In this document: in pieces, positions 32,853 through 41,427 of the stretch
Position numbering within the stretch: the first letter of the stretch is position 1
Layout of the letters: the number at the start of each line of letters is the position of its first letter
NCBI GenBank assembly: GCA_022800755.1
Contig: JAAWQX010000030.1
Location: 1-64,000, forward strand
DNA length: 64,000 bases
DNA from: Oscillospiraceae bacterium
GTDB taxonomy: Bacteria > Bacillota > Clostridia > Oscillospirales > Oscillospiraceae
Direction: 5' to 3'
Position numbers and translations under genes: made by a program
Notes under the pieces: model-generated
What the model was told of the DNA's origin: nothing
Database searches by the model: none
What the model saw: only the letters and a program-made list of their open reading frames with translations

Positions 32853-34181
32853 TCAGCCAACCAAGTGGTTCGGCAACCAGGTGACGATCTGCGGAAAGAC
32901 CGTACACAAAATAAACACCGCAATCTGGATTCCCATAAACGGCCACACGCCTCGGATCGTCTCCGCCGTGGTGATATCATCTTTGGCAACACCCTGGAAA
33001 TAGAAGATGGACGCCGCCATCGGCGGTGAGAGGAACGCAGTTTGCATGATGAGCGCCATCATGCTCAGGAAATAGCAGGCATCAAATCCCGCCGCCGTGG
33101 CGATCGGCACAAAAATGGGAATGGTGATCATACACACCGCGATCCAGTCCATAAGGAAACCCAGCAGGAAGATCACTGCCATCATCAGGACAAATACGCC
33201 CCACTTGCCCAGGGGCAAAGCGGCAAACAGGTTTGTTACCGCGGAGCTGCAGCCAAGCCGCATAAAGACCGTGACGAACAGATTGCCAAAGGCCGACACA
33301 GCATAGACCATGCCCGTGAGTTTGATGGATTCTATCAGGGTATTTTGTATGACTTCTTTATTGATGGAATGGGTAAACAGCGCAATGCAGAACGACGCCA
33401 AAACGCCCAATGCCGCCGCTTCCGTCGCAGGGCACCAGCCCAGCCAAATCGCGCCCAGAACCGAGAAAATGACCAATGCTACCGGCAGAACATTTACAAT
33501 GCAGCCTTTCAAAATCTCGCCTTTGGTGTGCTGCGCCAGTACCTCTTCCGGCAGCGGCGGCGCGTAGTCCTTTTTCACAATGGAAATGACTTTAATATAA
33601 ACGATATAAGCAATACTCAGCAAAACACCGGGAACCATTGCGCCGTAAAACAGTTTGCCCACGGAAACATTCGCGGCGCTGCCCATAAACACCAGCATAA
33701 TGCTGGGCGGAATCAAAATGCCGAGGGTGCCACCGGAAATGATGACGCCGGCCGTGAGGGATTTATTGTATTTTGCCTCCAGCATCGGCTTGGTGAACAG
33801 CAGTCCCATCGATACGACGGACGCGCCCACGATGCCTGTAGTGGCCGCAAACAGGATGGCGATCATCGTCGCCGCCACCGCCATGCCGCCCCGCTGTTTT
33901 CCCAGAGCCAGAGACAGGTTGTCAAATAAGCGTCCCGCTACGCCGGATTGGTTGAGCAATTGCCCCATCAACACAAACAGCGGCACCGCCAAAAGACCGT
34001 AATCCTTGCAGTATTTAAAAAGGCTGAAATAAATCAGCTGGAACACCCCGGGGCCCCAGAATGCTAAGCCGGAAATCAGTGCAACGCCGCCCAGCGCGGC
34101 AAACAGATAATATCCGGAAAAAATGAAAAATAAGAGCATCACGCCCATAATAACAGCAACTGTTAATCCGCTGACGGTCAT
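32853..34181 (-). CDS. dctM: TRAP transporter large permease (442 aa)
   Basis: A twelve-helix DctM protein with both re-entrant signatures: GIVGASVVSMGLLFTKPML then ISGGTLGILIPPSIMLVFMG in the first half, and DWIAVCMITIPIFVPIATAAGF then FLSPPMAASIFYF in the second. Its start codon overlaps the stop of the small permease (ATGA at 34178-34181), showing translational coupling. With the binding protein and small permease it forms a complete sodium-driven carrier for an organic acid. Confidence 0.9.
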   Translation of the reverse strand: MTVSGLTVAVIMGVMLLFFIFSGYYLFAALGGVALISGLAFWGPGVFQLIYFSLFKYCKDYGLLAVPLFVLMGQLLNQSGVAGRLFDNLSLALGKQRGGMAVAATMIAILFAATTGIVGASVVSMGLLFTKPMLEAKYNKSLTAGVIISGGTLGILIPPSIMLVFMGSAANVSVGKLFYGAMVPGVLLSIAYIVYIKVISIVKKDYAPPLPEEVLAQHTKGEILKGCIVNVLPVALVIFSVLGAIWLGWCPATEAAALGVLASFCIALFTHSINKEVIQNTLIESIKLTGMVYAVSAFGNLFVTVFMRLGCSSAVTNLFAALPLGKWGVFVLMMAVIFLLGFLMDWIAVCMITIPIFVPIATAAGFDACYFLSMMALIMQTAFLSPPMAASIFYFQGVAKDDITTAETIRGVWPFMGIQIAVFILCTVFPQIVTWLPNHLVG

Positions 34182-34735
34182 ACACGCTCCTCCTTTTTCA
34201 CAGCCTGCAGTCTTTGGACCAGCTTCAGCACTTCAGCCACACCCTGTAAAATCAAAATCATCAGGCTGATTGCCATCACGATTTTTGTGGGCCAGATAGG
34301 TGCCTGCCAGGAGCCGGTGCTGATGAGTTCCATCGCCGCCACTGACGTGATGGCTTCCCGGATGCAAACAACAGTACCGCAGAGCGTGAGAGGGAAAAAC
34401 AGCAGTGCAAACAGGCACAAATCCAAAATACACTTCACCTTTTCCGGCAATTTCGCGTAAAAAGCGTCAATTCGCACCATAGCGCCGTTTTTCATGGCAT
34501 AGCCAAAGCTCAGCACCGCCGCGCAGCCACCGATGATGTAGCAGGTGCCGTATGCCCAGGTCGTCGGACTGTTGAATACGTTTCTGGCAATGATCTCATA
34601 TAAAAATACCAGCACCAACGGAACCAGCAAATACGATGCGAAGCGTCCCGCGCCTTCCGAAATCAATTCAATGCCACGGATAACTTTGTCCATCCAAGTG
34701 GGTGTGCTTTGCATCAAAGCGCCTTGTTCATCCAT
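34178..34735 (-). CDS. dctQ: TRAP transporter small permease (185 aa)
   Basis: Four hydrophobic segments in the DctQ arrangement, with YLLVPLVLVFLYEIIARNVFNSPTTWAYGTCYIIGGC early and a last helix before LKLVQRLQAVKKEERV. The ATG at 34735 (MDEQGAL) is chosen for its GGAAGGAGC site. An upstream ATG at 34768 lies inside the intergenic hairpin. It pairs with DctM. Confidence 0.9.
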   Translation of the reverse strand: MDEQGALMQSTPTWMDKVIRGIELISEGAGRFASYLLVPLVLVFLYEIIARNVFNSPTTWAYGTCYIIGGCAAVLSFGYAMKNGAMVRIDAFYAKLPEKVKCILDLCLFALLFFPLTLCGTVVCIREAITSVAAMELISTGSWQAPIWPTKIVMAISLMILILQGVAEVLKLVQRLQAVKKEERV

Positions 34736-34763
34736 CGTCAACGCTCCTTCCATGAAAGATTGA

Positions 34764-34794
34764 AACACAAGCAGAGGGGTGTTCTGCTTGTGTT
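34764..34794 (-). promoter_or_regulatory. Intercistronic hairpin between dctP and dctQ
   Basis: Twelve-base arms AACACAAGCAGA and TCTGCTTGTGTT around an 7-base loop, 17 bases after the dctP stop. Such hairpins usually stabilise binding-protein mRNA or partly terminate, giving more binding protein than permease. Confidence 0.65.
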
Positions 34795-34810
34795 GTTTAT
34801 GATCAAGGCT

Positions 34811-35890
34811 TTATTTGCCCGCTTCTACCGCTTCGTTCCAGCTCTTCGTTGCCTGGATATAAGCTTGCTGGGAATTATAAATCTTCGCGAACAGAGGATT
34901 GCTCTCACACTTTTCCTGATAATAACGGGCACCAACTTCCTTGATTGTCTGGATGTCTTCCTCCGGCAGCGTATAAATGGTGAGCTTTCCCTGGTCTGCC
35001 AGCTCTTCAAACTTCAGCCAGGCTTCGGCGTTGGCAACACGGTCATCCGCCCAGTTCTTCGCCATCATCGCCAAACAGGAAGTTCTAATGATGTTTTGAA
35101 TTTGCTCGTCCATGTCATTCCACACGTCCTTGTTGATGAGCAGCAGATACGCCGCGCTGGACTGGTGGATGCCGGGGACCGTCATATAAGGCGCCACTTC
35201 CTGGAAGCCGGCAGCCCAGTTGGTGGCGGGGCTGGAATACTCACAGCCGTCGATGGTGCCGCGAGACAGCGCCTCATAGCATTCGCCGCCGTCCATGGAT
35301 ACGACCGACACGCCCAAGATGGTCTCAATATTCGCCCAGTCGGAAACGCCGCGAATCTTCAGACCCTTCATATCGTTCAGGCAGGCAACGGGTTTGGTGG
35401 AGTGCAGGAAAATCTCGGAATCCACAACGCCGCAGGGGAAGGCAACCACATTGTCCGCCACTTCACTGATAACCTCATTCAAAATCTGTTCGCCTTCACC
35501 GGCGATGTACCAGCCCATGTACTCATCAAACGTCATGCCCAGGGGCAGCGCGCTCAGGATTCCCAAGCTGTCGTCGGAAAAGTTCGTAGCCGTCATCTGT
35601 GCGCAGTCCAGCGTGCCGTTGGACACCGCCTGAAGCATGTCCACCGTCGGCACCACAGAGTTCGTCGCCAGGCAATCCATGGTCACCCGGCCGCCGGAAC
35701 AATCCACAATCGTCTTAGATAAGTCAGACGCATACTGGTAAGGGCCGCCGCCGGCACTAAAACCGCATTGATATACCAAGTTATACGCTTTTCCGCTGCT
35801 TGCGGTGCCTTCCGTCTGTACTGTGCAACCTGCAAAGCAAGTCATCATCAGGCACAAGGCCAGAGCCGCAGCTAAATATCTCTTTTTCAT
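34811..35890 (-). CDS. dctP: TRAP transporter substrate-binding lipoprotein (359 aa)
   Basis: The start at 35890 has AAAGGAG upstream. The product begins MKKRYLAAALALCLMMTCFAGC, a lipoprotein signal with the lipobox FAGC. The mature part is a DctP-type receptor: QYASDLSKTIVDCSGGRVTMD, then KGLKIRGVSDWANIETILGVS containing the conserved arginine that usually binds the carboxylate, and WAAGFQEVAPYMTVPGIH. It captures an organic acid outside the membrane for DctQM. It is divergent from the OYE gene at 36119, with a shared palindrome between them. Confidence 0.9.
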   Translation of the reverse strand: MKKRYLAAALALCLMMTCFAGCTVQTEGTASSGKAYNLVYQCGFSAGGGPYQYASDLSKTIVDCSGGRVTMDCLATNSVVPTVDMLQAVSNGTLDCAQMTATNFSDDSLGILSALPLGMTFDEYMGWYIAGEGEQILNEVISEVADNVVAFPCGVVDSEIFLHSTKPVACLNDMKGLKIRGVSDWANIETILGVSVVSMDGGECYEALSRGTIDGCEYSSPATNWAAGFQEVAPYMTVPGIHQSSAAYLLLINKDVWNDMDEQIQNIIRTSCLAMMAKNWADDRVANAEAWLKFEELADQGKLTIYTLPEEDIQTIKEVGARYYQEKCESNPLFAKIYNSQQAYIQATKSWNEAVEAGK

Positions 35891-36002
35891 AATAACAACT
35901 CCTTTACAACTTCCGCAAAATTGAACAAAAAAAGCACCTTTTTGTCCAATTTCCTCCCTTTTGCTCATATTATAGGGGCTTGTCAGAAAAATGGCAATTA
36001 CG

Positions 36003-36067
36003 CACTTTTTGGTTAGTACGAACAAAAAAGTGGGTAATTGACATTCTTCAATTGTGTAAGTGATAAT
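36003..36067 (+). promoter_or_regulatory. 30-bp palindrome and promoter between dctP and the OYE gene
   Basis: A near-perfect palindrome spans 36003-36032: outer arms CACTTTTT/AAAAAGTG, inner GTT/AAC and central GTAC, 13 of 15 pairs matching. It abuts TTGACA (36038-36043) -18- GATAAT (36062-36067), the promoter of the OYE gene, and faces dctP on the other side. It is a strong operator candidate for joint control of uptake and reduction. Confidence 0.75.
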
Positions 36068-36118
36068 AGTCATACCATTAACATTTCTCACCAGCATACC
36101 AAAATTCAGGAGGCAATC

Positions 36119-38047
36119 ATGGAACTAAAAAAAGTATTCGAGCCCGGTAAAATCGGTACACTTAATATTAAAAACCGGCTTGTGGTCAGTGCGATGTCTT
36201 CCCATATGGGCAACGATGACGGTACCCCCAATGAGACCGTGAACGCATACCTTGTGGCAAAGGTCAAAGGCGGCTGGGGTCTGATCTTTACCGAAGACTT
36301 GGGTGTGACAAAAGATGCCGGAAGCGACCCCGTGGTCGGTTCCCTGTGGAATGACGACCAGATCTCCGCATGGACGGAGACCGTGCGTCAGGTCCATGAG
36401 GCCGGCGGTCTTATGGGCGCGCAGCTCTACCACGCTGGGCGCCAGCGTTCCCTTAAGGCTTACGATACGCATCCCGTTGCCCCCTCCGCCATCAAGGAAC
36501 CCACAGAACCCTATGTGCCCCGCGCCCTGACCGTGGACGAAATCCACGATTTGGTCAAGGCCTTCGGGGAGGCTGCCGCGCGCGCTAAAAAATGTGGCTT
36601 TGACTGCGTGGAAATCCATGGCGCACATGGCTATCTTATCAATCAGTTTATGTCCACCTTCTCCAATAAGCGGACCGACGAATACGGCGGCACACTGAAC
36701 AATCGGATGCGCTTTGCCCTGGAGGTCATCGCCGCGGTACGGGAGGCCGTCGGCCCGGATTTCCCCATTTTGTTCCGCTTCAACACCTGTGACTATGTGG
36801 AAGGCGGCATTGAAATTCCCGAAGCCATCGTCATGGCGAAAATGCTGGAAGAAGCCGGCGTGGATGCCCTGCACTGCACTCAGGGCATGTTCACCTCCAA
36901 GCAGAGCATCATTGCCCCGGGCTTCATTCCCGTGATGCACTACGCGGAAAACGCTGCCGCCATCAAGGCCGCGGTGAAGATCCCTGTGCTGGCGGTGGGC
37001 CGTTATAATGATATCTTCATGTCCGAAGCCATGCTGCGGGACAACAAGGCCGACTTCGTCGTCATGGCCCGTGCGTCTCTGGCCGACCCCGAACTGCCCA
37101 ACAAAGCCAAGGAAGGCCGCATCGACGACATCATCCACTGCATCGGCTGCGACCAGGGCTGCACCGGCGAGACCGCCGTGGGTAACGCGGTCAATTGCAT
37201 CGCCAACCCCCATACCTGCCGGGAGACTGTCTACGACCTCTCCCCCGTGGCGAATCCCAAAAAAGTGTTCATTGCCGGTGCCGGTGTGTCCGGCCTGTCC
37301 GCCGCCTACGGTGCCGCGGAGCGCGGCCACAAGGTCACCATTTTTGAGGCCAGCGATGAGATCGGCGGCCAGTGGTTGGCGGCGATGGCGCCTCCGGGAA
37401 AATCCGAGTACGCCTCTTTGATCGTCAACTACCGCAACGTCATCCGCAGATACGGCGTTGAGGTACGGATGAACATCCCCCTCACCAAGGCCATCGTGGA
37501 AGCGGAAAAGCCTGACGCGGTGATCTTGGCCACCGGCAGCAATCCCATGTTCCTGCCTATCCCGGGTCTGGACAACCGGGAGTATGTCAAAACCGCGATT
37601 GAAGTCCTCCGAGGCCGCACCCTATACGGCAAGAATGTGGTGGTGGTGGGCGGCGGCATGACCGGCGCGGAGACCGCCGTGTTCCTGGCGGTCCAGGGCT
37701 GCAACGTGACCATGATCGAAATGGCGCCGGACATCATCACTGACGCGGTGGCCCAGCCCAGAGCCTGCCTGCTGGAGCACCTGAAAAAGTACAATGTCAA
37801 GGTCCACACCCACACCAAACTCACCAAGGTGGGCACGGATTCTGTGTTCGCCGAGGAATACGGCGAGCCTGTGGAATTCAAGCATATCGACATGGTCGTC
37901 AATGCCATGGGCGTGCGCAGCAACAACCCGCTCCAGGCGGAACTGGAAGGCTGCGGCTGCAAAGTCGTAGTGGTGGGCGACGCCAGCAGCACTAAGAACG
38001 GATACAAAAACATCCGGGAAGGCTTCGACGCAGGCAACGCTATCTGA
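36119..38047 (+). CDS. Old Yellow Enzyme/2-enoate reductase-type NADH:flavin oxidoreductase (642 aa)
   Basis: Three-part FadH/BaiCD/enoate-reductase architecture: an FMN TIM barrel (1-340; HGAHGYLINQF with Y172 as likely proton donor, then KRTDEYGG), a 4Fe-4S site (C341, C344, C348, C360), and a C-terminal FAD/NAD domain (GAGVSGLS at 387-394; VVVGGGMTGAE near 530). Such enzymes reduce an activated C=C bond with NADH. The ATG at 36119 has AGGAGG upstream. It is followed by an EthD-domain gene and is divergent from the TRAP operon, so it probably acts on the TRAP-imported compound. Confidence 0.9.
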   Translation: MELKKVFEPGKIGTLNIKNRLVVSAMSSHMGNDDGTPNETVNAYLVAKVKGGWGLIFTEDLGVTKDAGSDPVVGSLWNDDQISAWTETVRQVHEAGGLMGAQLYHAGRQRSLKAYDTHPVAPSAIKEPTEPYVPRALTVDEIHDLVKAFGEAAARAKKCGFDCVEIHGAHGYLINQFMSTFSNKRTDEYGGTLNNRMRFALEVIAAVREAVGPDFPILFRFNTCDYVEGGIEIPEAIVMAKMLEEAGVDALHCTQGMFTSKQSIIAPGFIPVMHYAENAAAIKAAVKIPVLAVGRYNDIFMSEAMLRDNKADFVVMARASLADPELPNKAKEGRIDDIIHCIGCDQGCTGETAVGNAVNCIANPHTCRETVYDLSPVANPKKVFIAGAGVSGLSAAYGAAERGHKVTIFEASDEIGGQWLAAMAPPGKSEYASLIVNYRNVIRRYGVEVRMNIPLTKAIVEAEKPDAVILATGSNPMFLPIPGLDNREYVKTAIEVLRGRTLYGKNVVVVGGGMTGAETAVFLAVQGCNVTMIEMAPDIITDAVAQPRACLLEHLKKYNVKVHTHTKLTKVGTDSVFAEEYGEPVEFKHIDMVVNAMGVRSNNPLQAELEGCGCKVVVVGDASSTKNGYKNIREGFDAGNAI

Positions 38048-38114
38048 TATTGTGTGATATTCCGCGTTTTTGATTCGCTTATGTATTATTTCAACAGTAA
38101 AGGAGACTTGACTT

Positions 38115-38816
38115 ATGATCAGCAGATGTGGTCTTTTAAAGAAAAAAGCCGGCATGTCCACGGAAGAGTTCCGGGATTTCTGGTTCAACGTTCACGGTCC
38201 GATCGCCTGCCATATGAAAAACATGCGGCATTACCAGCAGCACCTGGTCATCGACAGAGAGCAGCGCCATAAACTCGCCCGCGGGCCTTTTGAGATCGAC
38301 GCTTACTCCGAGCTTATCTTTGATGATATTCACGATATGGAAGAAGGTGTGGCTTCCCTGAACGGTGCCGGCGCCGACGACCTGCCCAACTTCGTTGACG
38401 ACTGCAAACTCGTCATATTCGTTAAGAAAATAGATACCCGCGTTCCCGAAGAATTCAAGGGCCAAAAGCTCATCAAGCGGATGTCTCTGCTCAGCCGCGC
38501 CGATGGGATGTCCGCCGAGCAGTTCCAGCAGGAATGGTGGGAAACCTATTCCGCGCTGCTGAAGAAGGTCCCCGGATACTTGGGCTACGCCCAAAACCTG
38601 GTCATCGACCGGATCATAGACGGCAAACATGTACCTTATGGGCAACTCCCCATCGACGGTATGGTTGAGTTCTGGTTCAAGGACATGGACAGTTTCAACC
38701 AGTTCTACGCTTCCGAGGAATTTGCGAAAACCTCAGAGCATGGAAAGACCTTCCTCGGCAACGTGACCACCTATCTGATGGAAACCGCCGACTACCCCAT
38801 GCCTGCCGATCAATAA
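38115..38816 (+). CDS. Tandem EthD-domain protein (233 aa)
   Basis: Two copies of the dimeric alpha-beta-barrel EthD domain: ISRCGLLKKKAGMSTEEFRDFWFNVHGPIA (about 1-105) and IKRMSLLSRADGMSAEQFQQEWWETYSALLKKVPGYLGYAQNLV (about 118-225). Only the first keeps the family histidine (VHGP); in the second it is replaced by a YSA stretch. EthD proteins help degrade ethers or hydroxy-aromatics, or act as cyclases and isomerases. It sits 67 bases after the OYE gene with AAAGGAGA upstream and is followed by a terminator. Confidence 0.8.
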   Translation: MISRCGLLKKKAGMSTEEFRDFWFNVHGPIACHMKNMRHYQQHLVIDREQRHKLARGPFEIDAYSELIFDDIHDMEEGVASLNGAGADDLPNFVDDCKLVIFVKKIDTRVPEEFKGQKLIKRMSLLSRADGMSAEQFQQEWWETYSALLKKVPGYLGYAQNLVIDRIIDGKHVPYGQLPIDGMVEFWFKDMDSFNQFYASEEFAKTSEHGKTFLGNVTTYLMETADYPMPADQ

Positions 38817-38823
38817 TCTATAT

Positions 38824-38870
38824 AAAAAGCCGAAACTGAAATCGTCAAAAGACTCCAGTTTCGGCTTTTT
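38824..38870 (+). terminator. Terminator of the OYE-EthD unit
   Basis: AAAAAGCCGAAACTG and CAGTTTCGGCTTTTT arms around a 17-base loop. Confidence 0.9.
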
Positions 38871-39026
38871 CGTACTGATTTAAGACGGTGGCCTTTCCTT
38901 ATAAATAGTCGCAAGTATATCGGCACAAGAACCCTAAAAACAGCTGCCGTCCTGTCCACTTGTTGCAGGGAAGAGGATGCTCTTCTTTTCATTTTTGCAT
39001 CATTTTGAATATTTGTATAAAAAAGT

Positions 39027-40004
39027 GGTATGTGTTGTTGCTACCAAAAACGAAGGAGGACAACCACAATGAAGAACGCACTCATATCAACCGCAATCCT
39101 CTGCACAGCGGTCTACATCGGAATGCATTCGCGGATGAACAAAGCAGAGGAACCTATACCTACACCGGAACTCCCGCAAGTAGAAATCATGGCAAAACGC
39201 AGAGCAAATGGCGAAGGCTTAGATATCAGTCGAGCGGACCAATTCACGCTTTCAGAATGGCTCCACCATTGGCTGAACAATTATGGAAAAGTTTACCTCC
39301 GCCCGTCTTCCTTCACGAACTACACGAGATTCCTTAATAACCAAATCAAAAATGATCCTATCGCTACAATCAAGCTAAACAAACTTACTACCAATGGCCT
39401 CCAGCAGTTTTACAATCGCATGAGCGAGGGTGGCAGAGTGCAAAGAAAAGAATCGCAGAAAATCCGGCAAGCCGGTGCATCCTCCCTAAGAAAGAGCAGA
39501 AACAGATTGAAATTTTACCCTTAACAGATTTACAAAAATTCTTTGAAGAAGCTAAAAACAGTGGTGTCTTTGAACTCTACTTCACCGAACTGGCAACAGG
39601 CCTACGCCGAGGAGAACTCCTCGATCTCAAGTGGACAGACATAGATTTCAATTTCAAAAGCATTTACATCCAAAGGCAAATCACACGCACAGGCGGAGAG
39701 GCAAAAGAATTTCCACTAAAAACCAAGAACGCCCATCGGCAAATTATCGTTCTACCAGAGGTAAGCGAAATCTTGAAACAGAAGAAAGACCGGGAAAACA
39801 GATTCTCCTCCCCAACCGGCAGCCCCATCTCTCCGGACAGCGTCTTGAAAATGCTGAACTAATGGTGTGGACCTAAAGACCCTATCCGGTCTACTTGGCC
39901 ACCACTCCGCAGGATCTACCCTGGACACCTACGGCCACATCACCCCGACCATGAAGCAGGATGCCGCCGAAAAAGTCGGCAATTTTCTATCTATCGCAAT
40001 ATAA
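39027..40004 (+). pseudogene. Decayed DUF6550-integrase cassette (copy A)
   Basis: Collinear with the cassette at 56319-57918 but with at least five internal deletions. It starts with the same leader (GTGGTATGTGTTGT...), then MKNALISTAILCTAVYIGMHS of the DUF6550 protein. It jumps into the integrase start (MAKRRANGEG), then to LDISRADQFTLSEWL, loses a segment after KESQ, and loses the HxxR region near the C-terminus. It ends in the catalytic-tyrosine region (LDTYGHITP..KQDAAEKVG). No functional recombinase can be made. Together with copy B it forms a direct repeat bounding about 17 kb. Confidence 0.85.
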
Positions 40005-40412
40005 TTTTCAAAAAGGAAAAAGTACATTTGACAGCAGATACTCGTGAAAATCATATTTTATTTCGTCATTGAGAGTGAAGAAAGTTGAGCTAATAGATGC
40101 GCATCTTTAGTATAGTTTTGATCTGAAAATAATAGAGAAGTCATCTGGATAAATTCGCCGCCCACGCCATAAACATGTTTAGAATTGGAGAGATTTTAAG
40201 AGGTATTGTAAAGAAAACTTTTGGAAAAACACCTCAACACATACTTCCACACAGTTTATTGGCCTTATGGTAGATCAGTAGCAGATTCATCCATACAATC
40301 CAAGGGGACAGAGTTTTAGGTAAGGTATTGTAAAGGAAGTTTAAGGAGAGTATTTTTATGGAGTTTAGGAAAGATTTCCCCATCCCCTTGGAATGCAGCA
40401 AAAGAATATAAA
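40005..40412. other. AT-rich gene-free stretch next to copy A
   Basis: About 400 bases without a convincing gene. A 13-base sequence AGGTATTGTAAAG occurs twice (40201-40213 and 40323-40335), each followed by a similar purine-rich run. It looks like degraded mobile-element or promoter DNA. I cannot assign it. Confidence 0.5.
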
Positions 40413-40590
40413 TCACTCGCTCATTTTTACGAGGACCTTCATTGCTTTTCCGCTTGCCTGTTGGTCAAACGCATATTTTATACGCTCAAGCGGGACGAGC
40501 TCATCAATTAATGGTGCCACATTTAATTCACCGCTCAAAAGGCCGTCAAATGCCTTGGGAATATCGCAGGTATCGCTGTTTAGGATCCGC
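40413..40590 (-). pseudogene. C-terminal remnant of a zinc alcohol dehydrogenase
   Basis: Reading the minus strand from about 40590 gives ILNSDTCDIPKAFDGLLSG, then an IDELVPLERIKYAFDQQASGKAMKV-type end and a stop at 40413-40415. That is the last ~58 residues of a threonine-dehydrogenase/sorbitol-dehydrogenase-like medium-chain ADH. The catalytic and Rossmann parts are absent. It lies where module 2 has an intact ADH in a similar context, although the two C-termini are not the same subfamily. Confidence 0.65.
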
Positions 40591-40610
40591 AATGCTTTAC
40601 TTCATCCAAA

Positions 40611-41375
40611 TCAGATGCAGGTCCAGCCGCCATCCACACCGATAATCTGGCCAGTGATATAGCTGCTCTCTTCTGCCGCGAGGAACACAATGGCAGAATC
40701 CAGCTCGCCAGGATATCCGTGACGCTTCATAGGACACTTGCTTTTCAAGAAGTTATCGAACTTCTCGTTACCAACAGGAGATACTTCAGAGGCGAAGAAG
40801 CCTGGAGCGATGGCGTTGCATGTGATGTTGTATCTGGCCCATTCTGCACCCAGTTGGCGAGTCAGGTTGCACACAGCACCCTTGGATGCGGCATATTCGG
40901 GGATACCCATACCGTATTCGATGTCCATGCCTACGGAACCCAGCATAGAGGAGATATTGATCATGCGGCCATAGCCGTTTTTGATCATTGCCTTGCCAAA
41001 CTCACGGCAACAGTAGAACACACCGTTGATATTGACATTCATAGTCTTGTGCCACTTCTCGTCGGGCAGATCTTCGGTATTGCCGCAATTGCCGCCGCCA
41101 GCACAATTCACCGCGATATCGATCTTGCCGAAGTCTGCCACGATCTTCTCGGCCACTTCTGCCACCAGTGCGCTGTCGGTAACGTCGCAGTAGTAATAAC
41201 CGGTTTTTACGCCGCTTTCTCTGGTGATGGACTCCGACACTTCCTTCAGCATTTCCACACGCCGGGCAATCACAACCACCGTAGCGCCCTGACGCCCTAG
41301 TGCGTGTGCAAATTGGACACCCAGACCAGAAGAGCCACCGGTCACCACTGCTACTCTGCCTGTCAAATCAAACAT
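40611..41375 (-). CDS. SDR oxidoreductase, module 1 (254 aa)
   Basis: VTGGSSGLG (11-19), a CAGGG segment in place of NAG, the S-x-x-L-G-S catalytic-serine region and PEYAASKGA with the Tyr-Lys pair mark a classical SDR. It ends GGWTCI. The sequence is a clear relative of the SDR of module 2 (FFASEVSPVG/FFASEQSPVG, CPMKR and GGWTC shared). Strong TAAGGAGG site. It follows the OYE gene of module 1 on the minus strand after a 52-base gap, suggesting successive hydroxyl oxidation and enone reduction or the reverse. Confidence 0.85.
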   Translation of the reverse strand: MFDLTGRVAVVTGGSSGLGVQFAHALGRQGATVVVIARRVEMLKEVSESITRESGVKTGYYYCDVTDSALVAEVAEKIVADFGKIDIAVNCAGGGNCGNTEDLPDEKWHKTMNVNINGVFYCCREFGKAMIKNGYGRMINISSMLGSVGMDIEYGMGIPEYAASKGAVCNLTRQLGAEWARYNITCNAIAPGFFASEVSPVGNEKFDNFLKSKCPMKRHGYPGELDSAIVFLAAEESSYITGQIIGVDGGWTCI

Positions 41376-41427
41376 TTAAAGTTCCTCCTTAATATTTTTT
41401 CAAGTCTGTTTAAAACAAAGAATCAAA

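Noticed and set aside
14235..38816. Calling the region a true bile-acid 7-alpha-dehydroxylation (bai) operon
   Set aside because: Order differs, no BaiB-type CoA ligase is seen, transporter types differ, and EthD, DUF169 and CMD-cupin proteins are extra. Family resemblance only supports an analogous chemistry.
40234..40416. A 60-codon hydrophobic frame on the minus strand
   Set aside because: No ribosome site, no recognisable family, and it lies in degraded AT-rich DNA beside the integrase remnant.
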